Positions 1 to 5,122 of a stretch of DNA of 5,226 nt are shown here, piece by piece. Position 1 is the first letter of the stretch. The number at the start of each line of letters is the position of its first letter. The notes beneath the pieces were generated by a model. That model saw only the letters and a list, made by a program, of their open reading frames with translations. It made no database searches and was not told the DNA's origin. The stretch is from Clostridiales bacterium (lineage in GTDB: Bacteria > Bacillota > Clostridia > Oscillospirales > Acutalibacteraceae), in the NCBI GenBank assembly GCA_012511485.1, contig JAAZFZ010000100.1, positions 1-5,226 of the forward strand. Reading direction: 5' to 3'. The position numbers were made by a program, and so were the translations under genes.

Positions 1-1119
1 GGAAACACCTGAAAGAATCGTGAATGCAGGGCCTGATTCGGAGGCCTTTGCAACATTGTGGACAGGGCGCCTTCTATCATCGGTAAAATAGTCGCTTGCA
101 ATGCCTATGATAACACCGACTGCAAGGCCGAGCGCACTTGCGCCCCAGATGCGCCATTCAAAATCATCAAACGCCCATGTGGCAATCGCCGTGAGAACAG
201 CGAAAATGGCAGTTGTAACATAAGTGCTACTGTTAAGTGCCTGCGTGGGGTTGCCTTTTTTGCCTATGCGGGCAGTAGCAACACCGATTATTGAAGCAAG
301 AAGACCAATAGTAGCATAGCAGAAAACCATAATTGCGTTGGTTGCGCCGCCATTTAATTTGTCAAGAGAAACCGCAATAACGAGAGCGGCCGCCATGGAG
401 GCAACATTTGAGTCAAACAAATCAGCGCCCATGCCTGCCACATCGCCGACATTGTCGCCAACATTATCTGCAATAACTGCGGGGTTGCGCGGGTCATCCT
501 CGGGGATGCCCAATTCAACCTTGCCGCAAAGGTCTGCGCTGATATCGGCAGTCTTTGTGAAAATGCCGCCGCCTGCTTTTGCAAAAAGAGCAAGTGAGCT
601 TGCGCCGAAACTGAAGCCGAGAAGCGCTGTGGTATCACCCGTGATAAGGATAACAAGCGTAACGCCCAGCAGAGAGGAACCGACAACGGCCATGCCCATG
701 ACGGCGCCGCCGCGGAAGCCTGTCATAAATGAAGGACGAATACCCTTTTGTGCCGCCTCAGCAGTTTTGACGTTTGCGGCAGTAGCAACCTGAATGCCGA
801 TTTTGCCGGCAATCCCTGAGAATACTGCGCCTAAAATATAGGCAATTGCCATTGTCAGGTTTTCAAGGATTTCGTTTTTCCAAATCGGGGTGGGCAGAAA
901 AACAAGAATTAGAACCGCTGCAACAGCGACAAATCTCGCAAGGACTCTATACTCCTTTGCCAAAAATGTATTAGCACCCTTACGGATAAGGCCGCCGACT
1001 TCATGAATACGCTTATTCGATGAAGGTTGCTTTACTACCCAGCGATATAGCCAAAAGGCAAAACCGAAGGAAAGAGAAGCAATGATGATTGAAGCAATCA
1101 GAAAACCGGTTTGATTCAA
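1..1119 (-). CDS. hppA: Membrane-bound ion-translocating pyrophosphatase, N-terminal part (runs off left edge)
   Basis: This enzyme hydrolyses cytoplasmic pyrophosphate and uses the energy to pump Na+ and/or H+ across the cell membrane. The 373 codons present are the N-terminal half or so of a protein that is usually about 660-730 residues. They begin with a hydrophobic helix (residues about 5-29). GGGIFTKTADISADLCGKVE lies at 183-202, GIPEDDPRNPA at 204-214 and DNVGDNVGD at 218-226; these form the acidic Mg-pyrophosphate site. KASESGPA is at 358-365. The VAGMGADLF context (227-235) resembles K+-dependent members, but the residue that decides K+ dependence lies in the missing C-terminal half. 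The residue three after Asp233, often Glu in Na+ pumps, is Asp236. The start is TTG at 1119, chosen because AAAGGAG sits 8 nt upstream and the hydrophobic N-terminus follows directly. The family is certain; the transported ion is not. Confidence 0.97.
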   Translation of the reverse strand, partial: MNQTGFLIASIIIASLSFGFAFWLYRWVVKQPSSNKRIHEVGGLIRKGANTFLAKEYRVLARFVAVAAVLILVFLPTPIWKNEILENLTMAIAYILGAVFSGIAGKIGIQVATAANVKTAEAAQKGIRPSFMTGFRGGAVMGMAVVGSSLLGVTLVILITGDTTALLGFSFGASSLALFAKAGGGIFTKTADISADLCGKVELGIPEDDPRNPAVIADNVGDNVGDVAGMGADLFDSNVASMAAALVIAVSLDKLNGGATNAIMVFCYATIGLLASIIGVATARIGKKGNPTQALNSSTYVTTAIFAVLTAIATWAFDDFEWRIWGASALGLAVGVIIGIASDYFTDDRRRPVHNVAKASESGPAFTILSGVS

Positions 1120-1127
1120 TTTTTTCA

Positions 1128-1134
1128 CTCCTTT
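1128..1134 (-). promoter_or_regulatory. Ribosome binding site fixing the TTG start of hppA
   Basis: On the minus strand AAAGGAG is followed by 8 nt (TGAAAAAA) and then TTG. No ATG or GTG in the hppA frame lies at a suitable distance, so this Shine-Dalgarno site decides the unusual TTG start. Confidence 0.85.
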
Positions 1135-1219
1135 TATAGTTGAACAATCAGATTCATATGCAGCAGCACAGTATTAAATGCTATTCCACTTTAATGAAAC
1201 TGACAGCCATATGCAGATA

Positions 1220-1247
1220 ATTTTAACACAATTGCGCTTTAAAGCAA
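1220..1247 (-). promoter_or_regulatory. Candidate hppA promoter
   Basis: On the minus strand TTGCTT (1247-1242) and TAAAAT (1225-1220) are 16 nt apart, about 100 nt upstream of the hppA start. The -10 box matches 5 of 6 consensus bases and the -35 box 3 of 6. The 10-bp palindrome GCTTTAAAGC (1236-1245) overlaps the -35 box. The region is AT-rich, so a chance match is quite possible. Confidence 0.35.
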
Positions 1248-1492
1248 TACGATTTCGGATAATAATTACAGTATTATTTTGCCAATTACTGGCACAAATA
1301 CAATAACTTCCATAATAAACAGAAAAAGGCTGACAGAGTTGCCGACCTTAATTACCAACAAGAGGAATTATAATCCATTTTAATGAACCAGTCAAGCTAT
1401 AATAACTGCGAAATAGCTTTTTTACAAGATTACGAAAAAAGGATTCTAATAAGATTTGTAACACGCTTATATAAACTTATTTGCGAATACGG

Positions 1493-1520
1493 CGAACGGA
1501 CAACCGCAAGGGTTGTCCCT
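1493..1520. repeat. Dispersed 28-bp hairpin repeat, copy 1
   Basis: The element reads CGAACGGACAACC, then GCAAG, then GGTTGTCCCT. It forms a perfect 8-bp stem (1498-1505 with 1511-1518) around the 5-nt loop GCAAG. It matches copy 2 at 2301-2328 in 27 of 28 positions and in the same orientation; the only difference is A1500 against G2308. No T-run follows on either strand, so it is not a standard terminator. From memory, short intergenic palindromes of this kind are common in gut Clostridia genomes. Confidence 0.8.
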
Positions 1521-1560
1521 ACGATGATATAACTTTTATATAAACAAAATTGAACAATTT

Positions 1561-1593
1561 AAAAAATCACCGTAATCCGATGGTTTTTACGGC
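1561..1593 (-). terminator. Intrinsic terminator of the unknown gene
   Basis: On the minus strand GCCGTAA (1593-1587) pairs with TTACGGT (1575-1569), with one G-U pair and an 11-nt loop. After two bases comes TTTTTT (1566-1561). It lies 18 nt beyond the stop codon at 1612 and separates that gene from hppA. Confidence 0.75.
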
Positions 1594-1611
1594 ATTACCC
1601 GGAACGGAATT

Positions 1612-2085
1612 CTAAATATTGAATTGCTTTAATATCCCTTCTGCCATCTTATCGGCCATCATCAATGCCTGGTTTTCAATATCATCTGATTGGGCGATGT
1701 CCCTTTCAAATTCATTTGTAAGCCTCAATTCGGCAAGGCCTTCGGTTATCTGCAAATGGTCATAGAGCATATTTCTCCATTCCGTCACGCTCCAGTTTGG
1801 GTTGATACCTGCCAAAAACTCTGCAATATCATCTGCGTTTTGGTACCATATCTCTCTTTGCTCGTTTGCCTCCTGCGTGTTTTCGGCTTTAGCCGCATTT
1901 ACCAAATCCGCAGCAATTAAAAGATGCTCCCTGAGCAAATCTTCAAATCTGTCGGCATTGGCATTACCGTAGTATTTTCTTAATTCTGTTGCAAAGTCCG
2001 TGGGATTTCTCAACAGGCGCTGAGTTACCATTTGCAAATCAGGCATATCTGCGGCAGCACTTATAATAAAAGACCTGGTCCACAT
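1612..2085 (-). CDS. Conserved Firmicutes protein of unknown function (157-aa open part)
   Basis: The function is unknown. I recognise the sequence style of a conserved Bacillus/Clostridium family whose members are sometimes labelled acetylglutamate kinase. Nothing here supports kinase activity: there is no nucleotide-binding motif, signal peptide or membrane segment. The protein is small, acidic and predicted almost entirely helical. Recurrent helical segments carry similar motifs: RLLRNPTDFATELRKYYG (23-40), LLREHLLIAADLVNAAKA (49-66), WYQNADDIAEFLAGINPNW (80-98) and ALMMADKMAEGILKQFNI (140-157). The layout suggests a helical bundle. The ATG at 2085 has AGGA 7 nt upstream, so it may be used. 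However, family-like residues (KLWQEHI) continue in frame upstream as far as a TGA at 2109-2107, so this frame appears to lack about 30 N-terminal residues. It is followed by its own terminator and is probably monocistronic. Confidence 0.85.
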   Translation of the reverse strand: MWTRSFIISAAADMPDLQMVTQRLLRNPTDFATELRKYYGNANADRFEDLLREHLLIAADLVNAAKAENTQEANEQREIWYQNADDIAEFLAGINPNWSVTEWRNMLYDHLQITEGLAELRLTNEFERDIAQSDDIENQALMMADKMAEGILKQFNI

Positions 2086-2175
2086 TATGTGTTCCTGCCA
2101 AAGCTTTCAGAATGTATTATAAAGATTTATTTGCCTGGTGCAGTTTGCTGACTGATTATAATTATTTCTGTACAC
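2086..2175 (-). pseudogene. Apparent 5' extension of the unknown gene, interrupted by an in-frame TGA
   Basis: Thirty codons upstream of ATG 2085 are in frame with it and begin with GTG at 2175. A strong Shine-Dalgarno site, AAGGGGG (2191-2185), lies 9 nt before that GTG. The stretch reads INLYNTF, then stop, then KLWQEHI, and joins MWTRSFII. This fits the family's usual N-terminus (an F-R-K-L-W-E-Q-H type motif, from memory), with TGA (2109-2107) where Arg is expected. One C-to-T change in CGA would explain it. TGA ends asnS in this window, so the standard code is likely. Alternatives are a sequencing error, a true nonsense mutation with restart at ATG 2085, or readthrough. Confidence 0.6.
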
Positions 2176-2207
2176 TAAATAATTCCCCCTTGTGTGTATT
2201 TCATTAA

Positions 2208-2213
2208 ATTATA
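2208..2213 (-). promoter_or_regulatory. Candidate -10 box for the unknown gene
   Basis: TATAAT on the minus strand lies 32 nt before the GTG at 2175 and upstream of the AAGGGGG ribosome site, a sensible geometry. The -35 position 17 nt upstream (TAGCAC) is poor. A second TATAAT at 2121-2116 would fit a transcript starting at ATG 2085, but it lies inside the apparent 5' coding extension. Confidence 0.35.
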
Positions 2214-2240
2214 TGCTGTAGACGCTTAAAGTGCTAAGCA

Positions 2241-2277
2241 ATCAGGCAGCCCAACCTTTGCGGTCAGGCTGCCTGAT
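2241..2277 (-). terminator. GC-rich hairpin after asnA, possible terminator
   Basis: ATCAGGCAGCC (2241-2251) pairs perfectly with GGCTGCCTGAT (2267-2277). This 11-bp stem has a 15-nt loop that can form three more pairs (ACC/GGT). It lies about 50 nt after the asnA stop and before the next gene, where an operon terminator is expected. On the minus strand the following bases are TGCTTAGC, a poor U-tract, so termination may be weak or Rho-assisted. Confidence 0.5.
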
Positions 2278-2300
2278 ATCTAAGTTGGCATTTAATTATA

Positions 2301-2328
2301 CGAACGGGCAACCGCAAGGGTTGTCCCT
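2301..2328. repeat. Dispersed 28-bp hairpin repeat, copy 2
   Basis: This is the same element as at 1493-1520, with one substitution (G2308) that changes one stem pair to G-T. The stem is 2306-2313 with 2319-2326, around the loop GCAAG. Its edge lies one base beyond the asnA stop codon, so it lies in the asnA 3' untranslated region. There it could act as an mRNA 3'-end stabiliser; that role is inference. Confidence 0.8.
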
Positions 2329-2329
2329 G

Positions 2330-3340
2330 CTACAACAGAATAATATTTCCTTCTCTGCACTTTTTAATCATATCCTGCGGCCAGACAGAGACCTGAACTT
2401 CACCAATATGCGCTTTTTCAAGTATCAGCATACAAAGCCTTGACTGGCCGATACCTCCGCCGATTGTCAGCGGCAGGGTGCCGTCGAGAATCTTTTTAAT
2501 ATAATCGAACTTCTGCCTTTTCTCTGCATTGCTGGCTTTGAGCTGTGACAAAAGGGATTTTTCATTGACACGGATACCCATTGATGAAATCTCAAGTGCA
2601 TTTTTGAGTGCATGGTTCCAGAATAATAGGTCTCCGTTCAAAGCCCAGTCGTCATAATCGGGTGCTCTGCCGTCATGCCTAATTCCGCTTTTGAGCAGAC
2701 CTCCGATTTGCATTATGAAAACGGTTTTTTGCTCCTTGACAATTTGCTCCTCACGCTCCTTAGGGGTTAAAGCGGGGTACAAATCCTCAAGCTCCTGAGC
2801 AGTTATAAAAAACACATCCTTCTTAAAATCAGGAGCCTTGAGCTGAGGGTATTTTTCTTTGACCACCCTTTGAGTGTAAATAACGGATTCAACTATTTTG
2901 TTAACTGTTTCCTTGAGGAAATCTAAATTGCGTTGCTCTGCGGCTATTACACACTCCCAGTCCCACTGGTCAACAAAAATGGAGTGAATGTTATCAACAT
3001 CATCATCACGGCGAAGGGCATTCATGTCGGTATATAACCCACACCCCTGCTCAAAGCCGTAGCGGTAGAGGGCATACCTTTTCCATTTGGCGAGCGACTG
3101 CACAACCTCCGCAGTGCCGTCAATTTCCTTCATTGAGAAATGCACTTTGCGCTCAACGCCGTTGAGGTCGTCATTGATTCCGCTCTCTTTTGCAACTATA
3201 ACGGGAGCGGTTACTCTTTCGAGGCATAGCATTTGCGCAAGCTTCGCCTGAAAGGTGTCCTTTATGAGCTTAATGGCTCTTTGAGTTTCACGAAGGGAAA
3301 GCTCGGATTCGTAGCCTTCGGGAATTAGCAAGCATTTCAT
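2330..3340 (-). CDS. asnA: Aspartate-ammonia ligase (asparagine synthetase A)
   Basis: This cytoplasmic enzyme makes asparagine from aspartate, ammonia and ATP, giving AMP and pyrophosphate through an aspartyl-AMP intermediate. It is a relative of class II aminoacyl-tRNA synthetases without a tRNA-binding domain. The 336 residues match the usual length (about 330). Recognisable blocks are NDDLNGVERKV (56-66), SLAKWKR (82-88), GLYTDMNALR (101-110), VDQWDWE (123-129), RAPDYDDW (225-232), EISSMGIRV (250-258) and the ATP-site block TIGGGIGQSR (292-301), followed by HIGEVQVSVWP (311-321). All are intact. The start ATG at 3340 has a very strong AAGGAGGGG (3353-3345) upstream. The first base of that site is the last base of the asnS stop codon. 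The gene is 12 nt after asnS, so it is read from the same T-box-controlled transcript and is probably translationally coupled to asnS. No glutaminase domain is present, so free ammonia is the expected nitrogen donor. Confidence 0.97.
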   Translation of the reverse strand: MKCLLIPEGYESELSLRETQRAIKLIKDTFQAKLAQMLCLERVTAPVIVAKESGINDDLNGVERKVHFSMKEIDGTAEVVQSLAKWKRYALYRYGFEQGCGLYTDMNALRRDDDVDNIHSIFVDQWDWECVIAAEQRNLDFLKETVNKIVESVIYTQRVVKEKYPQLKAPDFKKDVFFITAQELEDLYPALTPKEREEQIVKEQKTVFIMQIGGLLKSGIRHDGRAPDYDDWALNGDLLFWNHALKNALEISSMGIRVNEKSLLSQLKASNAEKRQKFDYIKKILDGTLPLTIGGGIGQSRLCMLILEKAHIGEVQVSVWPQDMIKKCREGNIILL

Positions 3341-3352
3341 TGTACCCCTCCT

Positions 3353-4723
3353 TCATCTGATGTTATCAACAGTACGCGGATAAAGAATGACATCCCTGAT
3401 ATTGCTCATGCCGGTCACGTACATAATCATTCTTTCAAAACCGAGTCCGAAACCACCGTGGGGGACTGAGCCGAACTTGCGAAGGTCAAGATAATCGCTG
3501 TATTCTTCAAGGTTCATTTTACGCTTCCTCATAGCTTCAACGAGCTTGTCATAATCAGCCTCACGCTCACTGCCGCCAATAATTTCTCCAACTCCCGGTA
3601 CAAGCAAATCAGTGGCAGCGACGGTTTTTCCGTCCGGATTCTGCTTCATATAGAAGGATTTGATTTGCTTAGGATAATTGGTTATGAAAACAGGCTTGTT
3701 GAAAACCTCTTCGGTTATATATCTCTCATGCTCAGTCTGCAAATCGCAGCCCCAGTCACAGGGATATGCAAATTCCTTCTTTGAGTCCTTGAGGAGCCTT
3801 ATAGCCTCGGTGTAGTCGCAAACAGCGAACTCGTTTTCAATAAGGCTGTTTAGCTTATTGAGCAATCCCTTTTCAAAATGCTCATCAAAGAACTTCAACT
3901 CATCCGGGCATTTTTCGAGCCAATCAGAAATGATGTATTTAATCATTTCCTCTGCGATTTCAATGATATCCGGTAGCTCTGCGAACGCAACCTCAGGCTC
4001 AATATGCCAGAACTCCGCAACATGGCGGGGAGTATTGCTGATTTCCGCACGAAAGCTCGGCCCAAAGGTATAAATTTTGCCCATTGCCATAGCGGCAACC
4101 TCGCCCTCAAGCTGACCAGAAACGCTCAGACCCGCCTTTTGGCCGAAAAAATCATTCGCATAGTATTCCTCTTCGCTCTTGTATTTGTCGGAATAACCTA
4201 TTGCGGTCACCTTAAATACCTCGCCCGCACCCTCGCAGTCACTGCCAGTCAGCAGAGGGGTGTTGATATAGATATAGTTTCTATCCTGAAAATAACGGTG
4301 GATTGAGCTTGCAAGAACTGAGCGAACACGAAAAACAGCATTAAAGGTGTTTGTTCTCAGACGGATATGGGGCATTGAACGAAGGTATTCGAGCGAATGG
4401 CGTTTTTTCTGTAGCGGATACTCAGCGGGGCAGACACCCAGCACCTTAATCTCACGGGCATTTACCTCAACCGAGCCCTGCCTTGAGGGGACGAGCGTAC
4501 CCTTGACGCAAAGAGAGGTGCCAAGGTGCATAGCTTCATCAATGTCAGTTACAACTGCCTTGTCAATAACAATCTGCAGGTGCATTAATGTGGTTCCGTC
4601 ATTCATCTCCAAAAATGCCATATTTTTTGAATCTCTTGAGGTTCTTACCCAACCGCAGACAGTTACCTCCATGTTAAGCAAGCTTTTGTTATTTAATAAT
4701 TCTCTAATATCGGTGTGCTTCAT
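3353..4723 (-). CDS. asnS: Asparaginyl-tRNA synthetase
   Basis: This class IIb aminoacyl-tRNA synthetase charges tRNA-Asn with asparagine in the cytoplasm. At 456 residues it is close to the usual length of about 460. An N-terminal OB-fold anticodon-binding domain (about 18-97) includes VTVCGWVRTSRDSKNMAFLEMN-like strands. The catalytic domain follows, with SGQLEGEVAAMAMGKIYTFG (202-221), motif 2 FRAEISNTPRH (224-234) leading to AEFWHIEPE (236-244), and motif 3 GGFGLGFERMIMYVTG (423-438) ending in NIRDVILYPR (441-450). The RHVAEFWHIEPE context and the fit to the AAC specifier in the leader favour AsnRS over AspRS. The start ATG at 4723 has AAGGAG 8 nt upstream (4737-4732). The stop is TGA (3355-3353). 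One oddity is Ile228 in the motif 2 loop, where Asn is common. It is the first gene of the asnS-asnA unit. Confidence 0.97.
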   Translation of the reverse strand: MKHTDIRELLNNKSLLNMEVTVCGWVRTSRDSKNMAFLEMNDGTTLMHLQIVIDKAVVTDIDEAMHLGTSLCVKGTLVPSRQGSVEVNAREIKVLGVCPAEYPLQKKRHSLEYLRSMPHIRLRTNTFNAVFRVRSVLASSIHRYFQDRNYIYINTPLLTGSDCEGAGEVFKVTAIGYSDKYKSEEEYYANDFFGQKAGLSVSGQLEGEVAAMAMGKIYTFGPSFRAEISNTPRHVAEFWHIEPEVAFAELPDIIEIAEEMIKYIISDWLEKCPDELKFFDEHFEKGLLNKLNSLIENEFAVCDYTEAIRLLKDSKKEFAYPCDWGCDLQTEHERYITEEVFNKPVFITNYPKQIKSFYMKQNPDGKTVAATDLLVPGVGEIIGGSEREADYDKLVEAMRKRKMNLEEYSDYLDLRKFGSVPHGGFGLGFERMIMYVTGMSNIRDVILYPRTVDNIR

Positions 4724-4765
4724 AATAACAACTCCTTAATTAATAACTTAGGAATAAGAAATCGG

Positions 4766-5046
4766 GTATAAAAAAACACAGCACTCCTCCCATAATCTTG
4801 ATTATAGGACGAGCTCTGTGAACCCGCGCTACCGCATATATTACCGAAAACTATCATATCCGGTCCCTCATCAGCTTATGACAAAGTTTAACTGCTTAAC
4901 GCACAGTTTGCGGCGCACCTACTTACCTATAGGTTTTCAGATTGCGACTCCGAAGTGTTATTCACACAGGCTCTGTTATGCGCTTCCCACTGCCGCGCAC
5001 TCACTTTGAATGAATCCCTGAGCTACTTCTCTTCATCATAGCCTTT
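4766..5046 (-). promoter_or_regulatory. T-box riboswitch leader, Asn-specific, controlling asnS-asnA
   Basis: This 5' leader senses uncharged tRNA-Asn. Stem I begins near 5043 (GGCT pairing with AGTC 4949-4946). It carries the GATGAAGAGAAGTA block (5037-5024), which contains the kink-turn strand and the AGTA specifier-loop motif. The distal hairpin TGCGC/GCGCA (4999-4995 with 4983-4979) has the loop GGCAGTGGGAA. The opposite strand reads AAC-A-CTTCGGAGTC (4959-4946), matching the known specifier-A-CTCCGAAGTC layout. AAC (4959-4957) is therefore the specifier codon and pairs with the tRNA-Asn anticodon. The T-box proper, GCGGTAGCGCGGG (4835-4823), and CTCGTCC (4813-4807) make the antiterminator. 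The bulge reads CGGT (4834-4831) instead of the nearly invariant TGGN. Binding of uncharged tRNA-Asn should favour the antiterminator and transcription of asnS-asnA. Confidence 0.93.
4770..4820 (-). terminator. Intrinsic terminator of the T-box leader
   Basis: On the minus strand CACAG (4820-4816) pairs with CTGTG (4781-4777) and CTC (4813-4811) with GAG (4786-4784). TCC-T-ATAAT (4809-4801) pairs with ATTAT-G-GGA (4796-4788) around the loop CAAG. Seven T residues follow (4776-4770). The 5' arm includes the CTCGTCC needed by the antiterminator, so the two folds exclude each other. Attenuation occurs before the asnS ribosome site. Confidence 0.9.
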
Positions 5047-5093
5047 TGGCGACAATTCGTTCCCCGAACCATCGATATATTAATTTGAAAGGA

Positions 5094-5122
5094 ATTATAA
5101 ACCTATTCGAATTATTTGTCAA
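5094..5122 (-). promoter_or_regulatory. Consensus housekeeping promoter of asnS-asnA
   Basis: On the minus strand TTGACA (5122-5117) and TATAAT (5099-5094) are exact consensus hexamers with the optimal 17-nt spacer. Transcription would start near 5087, giving a leader of about 365 nt that contains the whole T-box. Such a strong promoter fits control by attenuation downstream and not at initiation. Confidence 0.93.

Larger units (their letters stand above)
1135..1560. other. Intergenic spacer between hppA and the unknown gene; no gene seen
   Basis: This AT-rich stretch shows no convincing coding frame on either strand and no tRNA or recognisable riboswitch. It holds the weak hppA promoter candidate and one copy of the dispersed hairpin repeat (1493-1520). 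It also holds a small AU-rich hairpin on the plus strand (AAGCTAT 1394-1400 with ATAGCTT 1413-1419) whose 3' arm runs into six T residues. That hairpin resembles a weak terminator but serves no visible plus-strand gene. Confidence 0.6.

Noticed and set aside
338..793. Long plus-strand frame, and the minus-strand frame 354-686 in another register
   Set aside because: Both overlap the highly conserved hppA coding sequence in other frames and are shadows of it.
1274..1321. Minus-strand 15-codon hydrophobic frame MEVIVFVPVIGKIIL upstream of hppA as a leader peptide
   Set aside because: There is no ribosome site and no attenuator structure after it, and frames this short are expected by chance.
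1394..1423. Plus-strand hairpin AAGCTAT/ATAGCTT running into six T residues
   Set aside because: The stem is short and AU-rich with a 12-nt loop, and there is no plus-strand gene to terminate. It is most likely chance in AT-rich DNA.
1383..1529. Plus-strand frame of 48 codons starting at ATG 1383 (MNQSSYNCEI...) in the spacer
   Set aside because: Its AGAGG-like site is about 17 nt from the ATG, too far. Its C-terminus is encoded by the dispersed hairpin repeat, and it lies antisense to all neighbours. It resembles a chance frame.
2116..2121. TATAAT close to ATG 2085 as the true promoter of the unknown gene
   Set aside because: There is no usable -35 box, and it lies within the apparent coding extension (codons for L-Y-N). 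It cannot be excluded but is less likely than the upstream site.
3858..4739. Plus-strand frames of 71-130 codons opposite asnS
   Set aside because: They mirror the asnS reading frame, and their translations show no family features.
4818..5009. Plus-strand 63-codon frame in the asnS leader
   Set aside because: The region is fully explained by the T-box RNA on the other strand, and there is no ribosome site.
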